Positions 1 to 12,332 of a stretch of 64,000 nucleotides of DNA are shown piece after piece; the first letter of the stretch is position 1; every line of letters starts with the position of its first letter. A model generated the notes under the pieces. It saw nothing but the letters and a program-made list of their open reading frames with translations. It ran no database searches and had not been told where the DNA came from. Source of the stretch: Alphaproteobacteria bacterium. Its GTDB lineage: Bacteria > Pseudomonadota > Alphaproteobacteria > Rhodobacterales > Rhodobacteraceae. A program made the position numbers and the translations under genes. The stretch lies in assembly GCA_030148665.1 (NCBI GenBank), contig JASBSZ010000013.1, forward strand, positions 1 through 64,000. The letters are read 5' to 3'.

Positions 1-197
1 GCAGACATGTCCGCCGCGCGCTCTACATGGCCGCGCTCGGCACGATGCGCCGCTCGGGTGCCTTCGGGCGACAGGCCGAGGCCATGCGCAGCCGTGGCAA
101 GCCCGGCAAGGTCATCGCGGTCGCCATCGCCCGGAAAATCCCGATCATCGCCAACGCCCTGCTGCGCGACCAGACCCCTTGGAAGGCACCAACCTGA
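1..197 (+). pseudogene. IS110-family transposase, C-terminal end (cut by window edge)
   Basis: The third forward frame reads from the left edge to a TGA at 195-197. The roughly 64 residues begin RHVRRALYMAALGTMRRSG and contain GKPGKVIAVAIARKI, ALLRDQTPW. This is the conserved C-terminal tail of the IS116/IS110/IS902 transposase family, where a small-residue-rich RRALYMAAL block is followed by a GKP..K.A..A..RK helix and a final LL.DG.PW. These DEDD-type enzymes insert through a seeker-RNA/serine mechanism and usually lack clear terminal inverted repeats, so no IS end can be placed. Whether the element is complete cannot be told because the 5' part lies outside the window. Confidence 0.8.
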
Positions 198-513
198 CAG
201 GCCGAATGAATACAGTTGCCAGGGGGCGGGTCGGGCGCTGCCCGGCCTGTCGGCCGGGCGTAAAGGGTGGAAAACTGCGGGACATGGCTGAAATGCGATT
301 GCCCTGAGCGCGCGGTGGCACGCGCTTGTGTCGGACCGGAAGCAAGGGTAAGCTGCCCGCGACAGGTCCGTCCGCATCCGGGAAGCTCTGCCATATGCAG
401 ATCTGTTTGGGGACGGGGGGCATTTTATTGGCAGGCCGGCAGACCTGCCCCGGCGCGCCCGAGGTGATCGGCACCAGCGCGACCGAACGTGTGACAAGGG
501 AGGATAGAACACA
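198..513. other. Non-coding stretch between IS110 remnant and RTX gene
   Basis: About 316 bases with no convincing gene; small open frames here have no ribosome site or recognisable content. It must hold the right end of the IS110 element and the promoter of the RTX gene, but I see no clear inverted repeats or consensus promoter. A GC palindrome, GCCCGGCCTGTCGGCCGGGC, sits at about 239-258. Confidence 0.4.
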
Positions 514-1782
514 ATGGCAATTATGTTTGCACGAACCTCGTTCAATCTCAGGGCAATCGACCTGAACAGCATGGTTTCACAGGCGGTCGGCAGTGGCATC
601 GTGAACAACTTCAATCAGAGCTTGCCCCCGGTCAACATGTCGGGCGGCTATCTGGGAATCAGCTTCTCGTACAATTTTCCCGGTGCGACCATCGCCGATG
701 GGTACGGAATTCAATGGGGCGCCAATCCTGATACGCTGATCCTGGGGGGAAACGGGTTCACCACCGACAGCGCGGGGGTTCTGACCGGCGGCACGCTGCA
801 ACTGGCCTCTGATACGTCCCCCCTTTCTGGAGGGGGGAGTGTCCAGAACTGGTCGATCGCCGACTTCTCGATGCCGGTGACAGACGCGTTGAACGCGGCG
901 AACACGCCGGGAACCGCGGATGACCTGGCGCTCTTCCGCAATGCCCTTTCGGGCAACGACGTGATCGACATGTCGAACCAGGCCGACCGGGCATGGGGCT
1001 TTGGTGGCAATGACATGATGTCGGGGAACGGCGGGCGCGACCGCCTGTATGGCGGGGCCGGCAGCGATTTCCTGGACGGAGGCAACGGCAATGACCGCCT
1101 GTTCGGCGGCACCGGAAACGACTATCTGCGCATGGATGCCGGCAATGACCTGGTCAATGGCGGCGGCGGGCGCGATTCGGTGGTCCTGTTCGACACGACC
1201 ATCGGGTCCGGCGCGGCGACAAACGCTACCATCGATCTGCGAATTACCGGACCTCAGAACACGGGGTTCGGCATGGATACGCTCGTGTCGATCGAAAACA
1301 TCTATGGCGGCGCCGGCAATGATGCCCTGATCGGCAACCGCAAGGCCAACCTGATCAAGGGTGGTGCCGGCAACGACCATATCAGCGGCGGCGGTGGTGC
1401 GGACCGCCTGTATGGCAATGGCGGGCGCGACGTGATCAAGGGCGGCGGCGGTGTCGACCGCCTGGACGGTGGCGCCGGACACGACCGGCTGGACGGAGGC
1501 TCGGGCAATGATGTGCTGACCGGCGGCGCCGGCCCCGACCAGTTCGTTTTCAAGGGCGCTGCCATGGGACAGGATCTCGTGACCGACTTTACCGACACGA
1601 CCGACCAGCTGGTCCTGCACAGCAGCATCTGGGGCGGTACCACGTTGACGGCAACGGACGTGGTCAACACATATGCCTCGGTTTCCGGTTCTGATGTCCT
1701 GCTGGATTTCGGGAATGGCAACACCATTACCCTGCAGGGGCTGGGTCACATGATCGCGGCAAGCGACATCACCATCATCTGA
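514..1782 (+). CDS. RTX calcium-binding repeat protein, probably secreted by a type I system
   Basis: A 422-residue protein with two blocks of glycine/aspartate nonapeptides (GGxGxDxLx) at roughly residues 165-225 and 265-345, for example GGAGSDFLDGG and GGAGNDHISGG. Such repeats fold into a calcium-loaded parallel beta roll outside the cell. There is no N-terminal signal peptide, and the C-terminal 75 residues are acidic, hydroxylated and cysteine-free, ending in SDITII. That is typical of proteins exported by type I ABC/HlyD/TolC machines. The N-terminal 150 residues show no enzymatic domain I recognise, so the role (adhesin, surface layer, or enzyme) is open. The start has a good ribosome site, AGGGAGGA, about 10 bases upstream. 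No transporter genes lie next to it. Confidence 0.85.
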   Translation: MAIMFARTSFNLRAIDLNSMVSQAVGSGIVNNFNQSLPPVNMSGGYLGISFSYNFPGATIADGYGIQWGANPDTLILGGNGFTTDSAGVLTGGTLQLASDTSPLSGGGSVQNWSIADFSMPVTDALNAANTPGTADDLALFRNALSGNDVIDMSNQADRAWGFGGNDMMSGNGGRDRLYGGAGSDFLDGGNGNDRLFGGTGNDYLRMDAGNDLVNGGGGRDSVVLFDTTIGSGAATNATIDLRITGPQNTGFGMDTLVSIENIYGGAGNDALIGNRKANLIKGGAGNDHISGGGGADRLYGNGGRDVIKGGGGVDRLDGGAGHDRLDGGSGNDVLTGGAGPDQFVFKGAAMGQDLVTDFTDTTDQLVLHSSIWGGTTLTATDVVNTYASVSGSDVLLDFGNGNTITLQGLGHMIAASDITII

Positions 1783-1797
1783 AGCTGCGACAGGCCG

Positions 1798-1862
1798 CTT
1801 CTTCTTTGCCCAAATACGCGCGGTGGTGAATTGCCGCAGGCAAGAGGGGGCAGCCAGCCCCC
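1798..1862 (+). repeat. Intergenic 3'-end element E1 (pyrimidine 20-mer plus two hairpins)
   Basis: Begins 15 bases after the RTX stop with CTTCTTCTTTGCCCAAATAC, then TTGCC-GCA-GGCAA and GGGGGC-AGCCA-GCCCCC hairpins. It lies between the convergent RTX gene and accA. The same 65-base unit recurs in inverted orientation beyond ettA (4733-4798) with only a few differences (CCC to AAA inside the 20-mer, and one T to G). Confidence 0.85.
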
Positions 1863-1919
1863 TTGGCCCCCCCTTGGCCCCTCAGTGCCCCTGGCCCTCC
1901 ATGTCGGCTCTCGGGTTCT

Positions 1920-2882
1920 TCAGGCGGCCAGCCCGCTGTCGCCCATGTCCAGAAACTTGCGCCGGCGCTGCTGGCGCAATGTTCCCGGCTTGCGCCCCTC
2001 CAGCAGCGACAGCGCCTTTTCCAGCGCCTCGCCCACATTGGCGATGGTCGCGTCGCGGTCGCGCTGCGCGCCGCCGACGGGCTCGGGGATGATGTGGTCG
2101 GCGACCCCCAGCCGCAGCAGATCCTGCGCGGTCAGATGCAGCGCCTCGGCCGCCTCGCGCATCTTGCCTGCGTCCTTCCACAGGATCGAGGCACAGCCCT
2201 CGGGCGAAATCACCGAATAGACGGAATGTTCCAGCATCATCAACGTGTTGGCCGCCGCCAATGCCACCGCCCCGCCCGAGCCGCCCTCGCCGATGATGAC
2301 CGATACCAGCGGCACCTTGACGTTCAGGCATTTTTCCGTGGCCCGCGCGATGGCCTCGCTCTGTCCGCGTTCCTCGGCGCCGCGGCCGGGATAGGCGCCG
2401 GGTGTATCGACAAGCGTGATGATGGGCAGGCCGAAGCGGTCGGCCATGTCCATCAGGCGGATGGCCTTGCGATAGCCCTCGGGGCGCGCCATGCCGAAAT
2501 TGTGCTCGATGCGGGATTTCGTGTCATGTCCCTTTTCGTGGCCGATCACCATGACGGGACGATCGTTGAAACGGGCGATTCCCCCCATGACGGCATGGTC
2601 GTCGGCAAAGTTCCGGTCGCCGGCAAGCGACGTGAACTCGGTGAACAGCGCCTCGACATAATCGGTGCAGTGCGGACGGTCCGGGTGGCGCGCGACCTGG
2701 CATTTGCGCCAGGGCGTCAGGTCGCCATACAGATCGGCCAGCAGCCTGGCCGCCTTTTCGTCCAGCGCGGCGGCCTCTTTCTCGACATCCATTTCGCTGT
2801 TCTGACGGGCAAGCGCGCGCAGCTCTTCGGCCTTGCCTTCGATTTCGGCGAGCGGCTTTTCAAAGTCGAGGTAATTCTTCAT
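1920..2882 (-). CDS. accA: Acetyl-CoA carboxylase carboxyltransferase subunit alpha
   Basis: A 320-residue protein, close to the 319 of E. coli AccA. With AccD it forms the carboxyltransferase that moves CO2 from carboxybiotin to acetyl-CoA, giving malonyl-CoA for fatty acid synthesis in the cytosol. Diagnostic segments include the N-terminal [17 protein letters not shown] helix, [22 protein letters not shown], the crotonase-like loop [19 protein letters not shown] that forms the oxyanion/CoA site, and [13 protein letters not shown]. The start at [10 protein letters not shown] is chosen over a longer frame because the family begins there. The gene stands alone, divergent from ettA and convergent with the RTX gene. 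Confidence 0.97.
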   Translation of the reverse strand: MKNYLDFEKPLAEIEGKAEELRALARQNSEMDVEKEAAALDEKAARLLADLYGDLTPWRKCQVARHPDRPHCTDYVEALFTEFTSLAGDRNFADDHAVMGGIARFNDRPVMVIGHEKGHDTKSRIEHNFGMARPEGYRKAIRLMDMADRFGLPIITLVDTPGAYPGRGAEERGQSEAIARATEKCLNVKVPLVSVIIGEGGSGGAVALAAANTLMMLEHSVYSVISPEGCASILWKDAGKMREAAEALHLTAQDLLRLGVADHIIPEPVGGAQRDRDATIANVGEALEKALSLLEGRKPGTLRQQRRRKFLDMGDSGLAA

Positions 2883-3067
2883 GGGCTGTCCCGGCATGAC
2901 TCACATGTCTGGGCCTGCTTATAGGCCGCCCGGACGGCCGATTGCAACGCAATCCCGCGGGCGATGTCGATGAACCGGCCGTGGCGGATGCAGGCCACCG
3001 GCGCATTGCCCTTTGCCCCCTCATTGAGTAGAGGGGTGAGGCTGGAATCAACACGGGAACGGGTGTC

Positions 3068-4723
3068 ATGGCCTCGTATCAATATGTCTATCACATGGAT
3101 GGCGTTTCCAAGACCTATCCGGGTGGCAAGAAATGTTTTGAAAACATCCGCCTGTCTTTCCTGCCGGGGGTCAAGATCGGTGTGGTCGGCGTCAACGGTG
3201 CGGGCAAGTCCACGCTGATGCGGATCATGGCCGGCATCGACAAGGATTTCACCGGCGAGGCCTGGGCCGCCGAGGGCGCCAGGGTCGGGTATCTGCCGCA
3301 GGAGCCGACGCTCGACGAAAACCTGACCGTGCGCGAAAACGTCATGCTGGGGGTGGCCGAAAAGAAGGCGATCCTTGATCGCTATAACGAACTGGCGATG
3401 AACTATTCCGACGAAACCGCCGACGAGATGGCCAAGCTGCAGGACCAGATCGACGCCGAGGATCTTTGGAATCTGGATGCCAATGTCGATATCGCGATGG
3501 AGGCCCTGCGTTGCCCGCCCGATGATGCCGACGTGAAAACCCTGTCAGGCGGCGAGCGCCGGCGCGTGGCGCTGTGCAAGCTGTTGCTCGAGGCGCCCGA
3601 CATGCTGCTGCTGGACGAGCCGACCAACCATCTGGACGCCGAAACCATCGCCTGGCTGCAAAAGCATCTGATCGACTACAAGGGCACGATTCTGATCGTG
3701 ACCCATGACCGCTATTTCCTGGATGATATCACCGGCTGGATCCTGGAACTCGACCGCGGCCGCGGCATTCCCTATGAGGGTAACTATTCCAGCTGGTTGG
3801 AACAGAAGGCCAAGCGTCTGGCGCATGAGGCGCGCGAGGACAAGTCGCGCCAGAAGACGCTGGAACGCGAGCTGGAATGGATTCGCCAGGGCGCCAAGGC
3901 GCGCCAGGCCAAGCAGAAGGCCCGCATCAAGGCCTATGAACAGCTGGCCAACCAGTCGGAACGCGAGAAACTGGGTCGCGCGCAGATCATCATCCCCAAC
4001 GGCCCGCGTCTGGGCGGCAAGGTGATCGAGGTCGAGCATCTGTCCAAGGGCTATGGCGACAACCTGCTGATCGACGATCTCAGCTTCAGCCTGCCACCCG
4101 GCGGCATCGTGGGGGTGATCGGCCCCAACGGCGCCGGCAAATCGACCCTGTTCCGCATGCTGACGGGGCAGGAGCAGCCGGATGCGGGCACGATCACATT
4201 CGGCGACACGGTGAAACTGGCCTATGTGGACCAGTCGCGCGACTCGCTGGATCCGAACAAGACGGTGTGGGAGGAAATCAGCGACGGGCTGGACGTTATC
4301 AAGCTGGGTGATGCCGAGATGAACAGCCGCGCCTATTGCAGCGCCTTCAACTTCAAGGGCGGGGACCAGCAGAAAAAGGTCGGCCTGCTGTCAGGCGGCG
4401 AGCGCAACCGCGTGCATCTGGCCAAGCTGCTGCGCGAGGGGGGCAACGTGCTGCTGCTGGACGAACCCACCAACGACCTCGACGTCGAAACCCTGCGCGC
4501 ACTTGAGGACGCGCTGGAAAATTTCGCCGGCTGCGCCGTGGTGATCAGCCACGACCGTTTCTTCCTCGACCGTATCTGCACCCATATGCTGGCGTTCGAG
4601 GGCGACAGCCATGTGGAATGGTTCGAGGGCAATTTCGCCGATTACGAAGAGGACAAGAAACGCCGCCTTGGCCCCGACGCAGTGGAACCCAAGCGGATAA
4701 AGTACAAGAAGTTCACGCGGTAA
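3068..4723 (+). CDS. ettA: Energy-dependent translational throttle protein EttA (ABC-F ATPase)
   Basis: 551 residues with two ABC ATPase domains and no membrane segment, the ABC-F layout. The first domain has Walker [10 protein letters not shown], signature LSGGERRRV and Walker [12 protein letters not shown]. The second has [18 protein letters not shown] and [11 protein letters not shown]. The charged linker around residues 240-290 ([20 protein letters not shown]) is the P-site tRNA interaction motif. The N-terminus matches EttA rather than Uup or YheS. EttA binds the ribosomal E site and gates entry into elongation according to the ATP/ADP ratio. The ATG follows GGGAACGGG. Monocistronic, ending just before element E2. 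Confidence 0.96.
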   Translation: MASYQYVYHMDGVSKTYPGGKKCFENIRLSFLPGVKIGVVGVNGAGKSTLMRIMAGIDKDFTGEAWAAEGARVGYLPQEPTLDENLTVRENVMLGVAEKKAILDRYNELAMNYSDETADEMAKLQDQIDAEDLWNLDANVDIAMEALRCPPDDADVKTLSGGERRRVALCKLLLEAPDMLLLDEPTNHLDAETIAWLQKHLIDYKGTILIVTHDRYFLDDITGWILELDRGRGIPYEGNYSSWLEQKAKRLAHEAREDKSRQKTLERELEWIRQGAKARQAKQKARIKAYEQLANQSEREKLGRAQIIIPNGPRLGGKVIEVEHLSKGYGDNLLIDDLSFSLPPGGIVGVIGPNGAGKSTLFRMLTGQEQPDAGTITFGDTVKLAYVDQSRDSLDPNKTVWEEISDGLDVIKLGDAEMNSRAYCSAFNFKGGDQQKKVGLLSGGERNRVHLAKLLREGGNVLLLDEPTNDLDVETLRALEDALENFAGCAVVISHDRFFLDRICTHMLAFEGDSHVEWFEGNFADYEEDKKRRLGPDAVEPKRIKYKKFTR

Positions 4724-4732
4724 CGGCCCTGC

Positions 4733-4798
4733 GGGGGCTGGCTGCCCCCTCTTGCCTGCGGCAATTCACCCCCGCGCGTATTTTTGCAAAGAAGAAAG
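4733..4798 (-). repeat. Intergenic 3'-end element E2, inverted copy of E1
   Basis: Read on the minus strand it is the pyrimidine-rich tract (variant CTTTCTTCTTTGCAAAAATAC), the TTGCC-GCA-GGCAA hairpin and GGGGGC-AGCCA-GCCCCC, almost identical to E1. It lies between ettA (+) and the acylase gene (-), starting 10 bases after the ettA stop. Bases 4799-4992 between it and the acylase stop hold no gene I can support. Confidence 0.85.
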
Positions 4799-4992
4799 TG
4801 CTGCGTCGGGATCCCGAAACATGTGCGGGACTGTCATCCGAAGGGCTGCCGCCGCAGATACCGTTATTGCGCCGCTTACAGCGGTACAGAGACGGAGGCT
4901 TCGGTCCCCGTCACGATGTTTTCGGCCGCCGGACAGGGTTTTGATCCGCCGATCGGCCTTGGCGGGGCGGGGCAGGCGGCCCCCCGGTATCG

Positions 4993-7467
4993 TCAGGGGG
5001 CCGGGGTCAGCGTGGTCGTGCCGATGGCCCCGGCACGGGCCAGTTCGGGGTTCAGCGACATCGGAATGTATTCCCCCCGGCGCCACAGCTGGGCAAGGTC
5101 GTCGTAATAGCGTGACAGGAAATGCCCGCTCTGGCCGGTGGCGATGATGAACACCGATGAGTCGGGATCGGCAAGATCATAGACCCCGCGATAGCCGGCG
5201 CCGTGCACGTTCAGATATGGGTTCGGCCCGGTGCCCCTGGTCTTGCCGCGCAGCAGCGTGTTGTCGCCGCCCGAGGTTGATTGCCGGATGTTGACGAACC
5301 ATTTCAGCACCGGCAGCTTGCCCAGCACCTGATGGTCGTGGGTGGCCTGGTGGGCATCCCCCCAGCGCCAGCTTTCCACCTTGTCGCCATAGGTTTTCGC
5401 CAGTCCCAGCAGCGCCTGGTCCAGTGCCGTGCGGGCAATCTCGGAACAGGTCTCGCGCGGGGCGGTTTCGCTGCGGTCGCACCATGCGCTGGCGCCATCG
5501 ACATTGCGGAACACGCGCTCCAGAAAGATCGGGTCCGGGTGGGTGAACTTGCGCGCGAGCGGGCCCAGCTCGTCCTGGATCAGCAGTCTCTGCAGGCTGC
5601 GCATCCAGGCGGCATAGATCAGGGGTTCGGGCATGTGCTCGTTCATCTCGCCGTTCCAGCCCGCCAGCAGCGTCAGCGCCGTCCGCCTGAGCGAGCCGGC
5701 CTTGTCGGGGGCGGGCGTCTCGGCCTCGTACCACAGGTCGCGGGCGATCAGCGGCAGCAGGGCGCGGGCCGAAAAGGACACCTCGTCAAGCTGGGCTTCC
5801 TTGAAGCTCTGCAGCGTGTGGACCTTGCGGCTGCCCAGCAGCTTCTGCAGCCGTTCGATACGCTGTGTATCCCCCCAGACATAGCTGACATGATAGGGGA
5901 AGGGCCGATCGACGATCTTGTTGTTGGTGTTGGCAAGGATGCCGCCCGACGGGTCGATGAAACGGGGGTTGGCCTCGTAGGGCATGGTTCCCAGCCAGCG
6001 GTTTTCGGCCACCCAGCCGGGGGCGGGCAGACGGCCGCGGGTCTGGCTGCCGGCCTGCCGGTTGGGCATCCTGCCCACCGTCTGCAACGCGATCGAGGTC
6101 TTGTCGGCCAGCATCAGGTTTTGCGAGGGCGCGACGAAATCGCGCTCGGCCTCGATCGCCTCGCGCACGCTGCCCGCGCGCATCAGGCGCATGGTTGCCG
6201 TCATCGAGGTGTCGTCGGGCTCCAGCGCCGTCCAGGACAGCGCAGCTACGTCGCCCTGGGGGGTGATCGCGCCCACATCATAGCGGTCGGACGGGATCAC
6301 CGGGCCGTTTTCCGTCCAGCGCAGGGTGCGCTTGACGTCGGGCGCGCCCTTGACCTTGATCGTCACCTCGCGGGTGATGAAGGGCTTGTAGCCATCGGGC
6401 GTCAGATACTCGTCGGGATTGTTGGGGTTGACGCGTTCGATATACACGTCCTGATCGTCCATGTAGGACGAGGTCAGCCCCCAGCCCAGCCGCGCGCTGC
6501 GCCCGATCAGGATGGCGGGAATGCCGGGTATGGTGCCGCCGATAACGTCGCCGGTCGTCAGCTGCATGCGCGCCAGATACCAGATGGTCGGTGCGGTGAA
6601 TGCCAGATGCGGATCATTGGCCAGCAGCGTCGCCCTGGTCGCCGTGCGCGAAGGCGCCGCGGCCCATGCGTTGGACGCACCCTCCATTCCCGGTTGCGGT
6701 ACCGGATCGAATGGCAGGCGCGCTTCGGGCGGGCCTGCCTGGGCAAAGCTGCGCCTTGCCGCGGGAAAAAGGCTGCCATATTCGGGCAGGGCGGCGGCGC
6801 CGGGGCCGGGTGCGTCGGGCAGGATGTCCCTGACGCGCGGCGAGTTCCGCCCCAGCGCCAGCGAGACCTGGGCGCGCAGGATTTCGGCCCGCATCTGCCC
6901 CGACAGCTGCAGCGCCATCAGCTTGAGCAGGGCGATGCTGTCGGCCGGACGCCAGGGCTCGATCCGGTTCGAGAAAAGAAAGAATTCGGGCGCGCCGCGT
7001 CCCAGCGCCTGGTCGCGCACGGTGCGAATCCAGGCGTTGACGCCCGCCGCATAGGCCTCGAGTTCGGCCTTTTGCTGCGGCGCCTGTGCGGCCACCGCGC
7101 GCTCGGCCAGGCCGTACAGGTCTAGCTGGCGCAGGAACGTGTCGACCGGCACGGTCTCGGGCCCGAACGATTCGGACAGCCGCCCCTGGGCCCTGCGGCG
7201 CAGCATGGTCATCTGCCAGAGCCTGTCCTGGGCGTGGACAAAGCCCAGCGCATAGAACGAATCGAGGTCGTTGCGGGCAAAGATATGCGGCACGTCGTTG
7301 CGGTCGCGAACGATCTCGACCTTGCCCTTCAGCCCCTTCAGGGAAAAGCTGGCGTTGTAGTCGGGTATCGAACGTGATGCGAGGTACCACACCAGCCCGA
7401 CCCCTGCGACGGTCACGATCACAAGCCCCAGAAAGATACGCAGGAGCCATCGAAAAAGAACTGCCAT
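4993..7467 (-). CDS. Penicillin acylase family protein (N-terminal nucleophile amidase), membrane-anchored
   Basis: An 824-residue precursor of the peptidase S45 family, which includes penicillin acylases and acyl-homoserine-lactone acylases. A hydrophobic segment at residues 9-30 (IFLGLVIVTVAGVGLVWYL) is a signal or membrane anchor placing the enzyme in the periplasm. The alpha-chain part carries VEIVRDRNDVPHIFARND. After a spacer, EGASNAWA puts the nucleophile at Ser265, where autocleavage would create the beta chain. LLANDPHL follows about 20 residues later, as usual. Later segments include LGWGLTSSYMDDQD, a TENGPVI block and a His-containing GGDNT region. The substrate (beta-lactam, acyl-homoserine lactone or other amide) cannot be told. 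Divergent from the dehydrogenase gene with an 83-base gap. Confidence 0.9.
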   Translation of the reverse strand: MAVLFRWLLRIFLGLVIVTVAGVGLVWYLASRSIPDYNASFSLKGLKGKVEIVRDRNDVPHIFARNDLDSFYALGFVHAQDRLWQMTMLRRRAQGRLSESFGPETVPVDTFLRQLDLYGLAERAVAAQAPQQKAELEAYAAGVNAWIRTVRDQALGRGAPEFFLFSNRIEPWRPADSIALLKLMALQLSGQMRAEILRAQVSLALGRNSPRVRDILPDAPGPGAAALPEYGSLFPAARRSFAQAGPPEARLPFDPVPQPGMEGASNAWAAAPSRTATRATLLANDPHLAFTAPTIWYLARMQLTTGDVIGGTIPGIPAILIGRSARLGWGLTSSYMDDQDVYIERVNPNNPDEYLTPDGYKPFITREVTIKVKGAPDVKRTLRWTENGPVIPSDRYDVGAITPQGDVAALSWTALEPDDTSMTATMRLMRAGSVREAIEAERDFVAPSQNLMLADKTSIALQTVGRMPNRQAGSQTRGRLPAPGWVAENRWLGTMPYEANPRFIDPSGGILANTNNKIVDRPFPYHVSYVWGDTQRIERLQKLLGSRKVHTLQSFKEAQLDEVSFSARALLPLIARDLWYEAETPAPDKAGSLRRTALTLLAGWNGEMNEHMPEPLIYAAWMRSLQRLLIQDELGPLARKFTHPDPIFLERVFRNVDGASAWCDRSETAPRETCSEIARTALDQALLGLAKTYGDKVESWRWGDAHQATHDHQVLGKLPVLKWFVNIRQSTSGGDNTLLRGKTRGTGPNPYLNVHGAGYRGVYDLADPDSSVFIIATGQSGHFLSRYYDDLAQLWRRGEYIPMSLNPELARAGAIGTTTLTPAP

Positions 7468-7550
7468 CTGCCCGAACTACCCCGGTTTTGGTTGACCCTG
7501 GAATTTCCCGCGCCATGATGCAGGCAGACGAACGGATTTGCGAGGAAAAA

Positions 7551-8420
7551 ATGGCGAGAACCGCTTTCATCGGCCTCGGCGTCATGGGTTATCCCATGGC
7601 CGGCCATCTGCTGGGCGCAGGCCACGAGGTCACCGTGTATAACCGCACCCGTGAAAAGGCCCAAAAATGGGTCGCCGAACATGGCGGCACCCTGGCCGAA
7701 ACCCCGGCCGAGGCCGCCCGTGGCGCCGAATTCGTCTTTGCCTGTGTCGGCAATGACGACGATCTGCGTGCTGTCACCATCGGCGAGGGTGGTGCATTCG
7801 AGGGCATGGAGAAAGGCGCCGTATTCGTCGATCACACCACCGTTTCGGCCCGCGTCACCCGCGAGCTGGCCGCGATTGCCGACGAGCGTGGCTTTGCCTT
7901 TGTCGATGCGCCGGTTTCGGGCGGGCAGGCTGGGGCCGAAAACGGTCAGCTTTCGGTCATGTGCGGCGGGCCGCTTGATGCCTATGCGCGCGCCGAGCCG
8001 GTGATCGACGCCTATGCCAAGGCCTGCGCGCGTCTGGGCGAAAGCGGGGCCGGGCAGCTGACCAAGATGGTCAACCAGATCTGCATCGCCGGTCTGGTGC
8101 AGGGGCTGGCCGAGGGGCTGAATTTCGCGCAGGCGGCGGGGCTGGACGGCAAGCAGGTGGTCGAGGTCATCATGCATGGCGCGGCCGGATCATGGCAGAT
8201 GTCCAACCGCTATGAGACCATGCTGGATGACGAGTTCGATTTCGGTTTTGCCGTGGACTGGATGCGCAAGGATCTGGGCATCTGTCTGGATGAAGGCAAT
8301 GCCAACGGCGCGCCGCTGCCGGTGACCGCGCTGGTCGATCAGTTCTACAAGGACATCCAGAACATGGGTGGCGGGCGCTGGGATACCTCCAGCCTGATCC
8401 GCCGGCTGAAGCGGACCTGA
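7551..8420 (+). CDS. NAD(P)-dependent beta-hydroxyacid dehydrogenase (3-hydroxyisobutyrate dehydrogenase family)
   Basis: 289 residues. The Rossmann motif is FIGLGVMGYPMAGHLL (residues 6-20), the substrate loop DAPVSGGQAGAENGQLS (119-135) and the catalytic lysine K172 in GQLTKMVNQ, as in 3-hydroxyisobutyrate dehydrogenase, tartronate semialdehyde reductase and GLYR1-like reductases. The residue after the nucleotide loop is NRT, which favours NADPH over NAD, though this is weak evidence. A longer open frame exists upstream, but the family starts at MARTAFIGLG. The gene is not next to valine or glyoxylate pathway genes, so its substrate is left open. Confidence 0.9.
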   Translation: MARTAFIGLGVMGYPMAGHLLGAGHEVTVYNRTREKAQKWVAEHGGTLAETPAEAARGAEFVFACVGNDDDLRAVTIGEGGAFEGMEKGAVFVDHTTVSARVTRELAAIADERGFAFVDAPVSGGQAGAENGQLSVMCGGPLDAYARAEPVIDAYAKACARLGESGAGQLTKMVNQICIAGLVQGLAEGLNFAQAAGLDGKQVVEVIMHGAAGSWQMSNRYETMLDDEFDFGFAVDWMRKDLGICLDEGNANGAPLPVTALVDQFYKDIQNMGGGRWDTSSLIRRLKRT

Positions 8421-8460
8421 TTGTCGCCTTTGCGCCGCGTGGTCCATCCTCGGTCCACCG

Positions 8461-8573
8461 CAGTCGCTTGAAGGGATAAGCCGGATGGAAGCGAGGCAAG
8501 CGCCCCGGCAATTGGCAATCGGGGCGCGCTGCGGCGCTGGACAGCGACAGGAGAGTTTCATCTGATCGCCCTG
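8461..8573 (+). repeat. Structured intergenic repeat D, copy 1 (upstream of acnA)
   Basis: A 113-base unit that aligns with 59833-60010: GCTTGAAG, GGATG-AAGCGAGGCA, AGCGCCCCGGC, TTGGCAATCGGGG, GCTG-GGCG-TGGACAGC and AGAGTTTCA are shared in the same order. CGCCCCG-gcaattggcaat-CGGGGCG forms a strong hairpin at about 8501-8526. It ends 129 bases before the acnA start. Its other copy lies upstream of purM, in the same orientation relative to the downstream gene. Confidence 0.75.
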
Positions 8574-8613
8574 ATTCTGGGGCCGGGCGCTGTTTTTCGT
8601 TGCCTGACGTAAC

Positions 8614-8635
8614 TTGGTACACAATAGCATACCAA
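8614..8635. promoter_or_regulatory. Inverted repeat TTGGTA-N10-TACCAA in the acnA promoter region
   Basis: A perfect 6-bp inverted repeat with a 10-base spacer, about 70 bases before the acnA start. The half-sites are about one helical turn and a half apart, as expected for a dimeric regulator. No regulator can be named; iron- or redox-responsive control of aconitase is common but not shown here. Confidence 0.4.
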
Positions 8636-8702
8636 AATGCTTGCGGGATGACGCGCATAAGGGTATGACGGCGGCAAACAGCGACAAATCAGGAAGATTG
8701 CC

Positions 8703-11393
<2,691 letters not shown>

Positions 11394-11548
11394 GCGAAAC
11401 CGACCCGCCGTTTCGCATCATTCGCCCGACATGCCGGCCCGTCACCCATGCGGTGGCGGGCCTGCGACCTGTGGACACGCCCCGCTCGCAAAGGCTTGAT
11501 TGGTCTTGCCCGGGCGCGCGACCTAATGTTGTTGGCAGGCACAAATGA

Positions 11549-12280
11549 ATGACGACAACGAACGGCGACGGACCCCCTCGATTCATGCGCAGAATTCTCT
11601 CCACGATAGCGATCCTGCTGTTTTTCCTTCCGGCGCAATCCAGGGCCGAGGATTACCCCGTCGTGGTCGAGCTGTTCACCGCACAGGGGTGTTCGGCCTG
11701 TCCGCCGGCCGATGCCTTTCTGGCCGAGCTGGCCCGACGCGACGACGTCATTCCGCTGGCGTTGCATGTGGATTACTGGGATTACCTCGGCTGGCCCGAC
11801 AGTTTCGCCAACCCCGCCTTTTCGGACCGCCAGCGCGCCTATGCGCGGGCAGCCGGGCGCAGAACGATCTTTACCCCTCAGATGATCATTCAGGGCACCG
11901 AGGATGCGATCGGCAGCCGGATCAAGGACGTGTTGCGCCTGATCAGCAGCAAGGAGCGCATGCACGCGCCGGTCAAGCTGGATGTCGAACGCCAGGGCGA
12001 CGTGCTGACCATCAGCCTGCAGGCCGAAAACGGCGTCGGGCCCTGCGTGGTGCAGCTCGTGCGTTATGATCCCATGCGCGAGGTCGTGATCCGCCGGGGT
12101 GAGAATGCCGGCCTGCGCCTGCGCTATACCAACGTGGTGACCGAGTGGCGCCCGATCCTGAAATGGGACGGCAACGGCTCGATCACCGTTCAGAGCGAAA
12201 TCCGCGGCCCCCAGCCGGTGGTCGTCGTGGTCCAGCACGAGGGTTACGGCCCGATCCTGGCCGCACGCGTCCTGCGCTGA
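11549..12280 (+). CDS. DUF1223 family secreted thioredoxin-like protein
   Basis: 243 residues. A hydrophobic stretch RRILSTIAILLFFLPAQSRA looks like a signal peptide; an alternative start at 11585 (MRRILS) would put it at the very N-terminus and may be the true one. The mature part begins with VVVELFTAQGCSACPPADAFL, a thioredoxin-type strand followed by a CSAC pair (C48, C51). HVDYWDYLGWPDSF and the IFTPQMIIQG block are hallmarks of DUF1223. The fold and CxxC suggest a periplasmic redox role, but no substrate is known to me. Ends 52 bases from the convergent acyltransferase gene. Confidence 0.85.
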   Translation: MTTTNGDGPPRFMRRILSTIAILLFFLPAQSRAEDYPVVVELFTAQGCSACPPADAFLAELARRDDVIPLALHVDYWDYLGWPDSFANPAFSDRQRAYARAAGRRTIFTPQMIIQGTEDAIGSRIKDVLRLISSKERMHAPVKLDVERQGDVLTISLQAENGVGPCVVQLVRYDPMREVVIRRGENAGLRLRYTNVVTEWRPILKWDGNGSITVQSEIRGPQPVVVVVQHEGYGPILAARVLR

Positions 12281-12332
12281 GGCGCTGACGGGCAGCCGCC
12301 TTTCCCCGGCCCCTTCCCGCGTTCCCCTGGGG

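Noticed and set aside
577-1749. A 390-codon open frame antisense to the RTX gene
   Set aside because: It is a shadow of the glycine/aspartate repeats in GC-rich DNA; the plus-strand protein has clear RTX motifs and a ribosome site.
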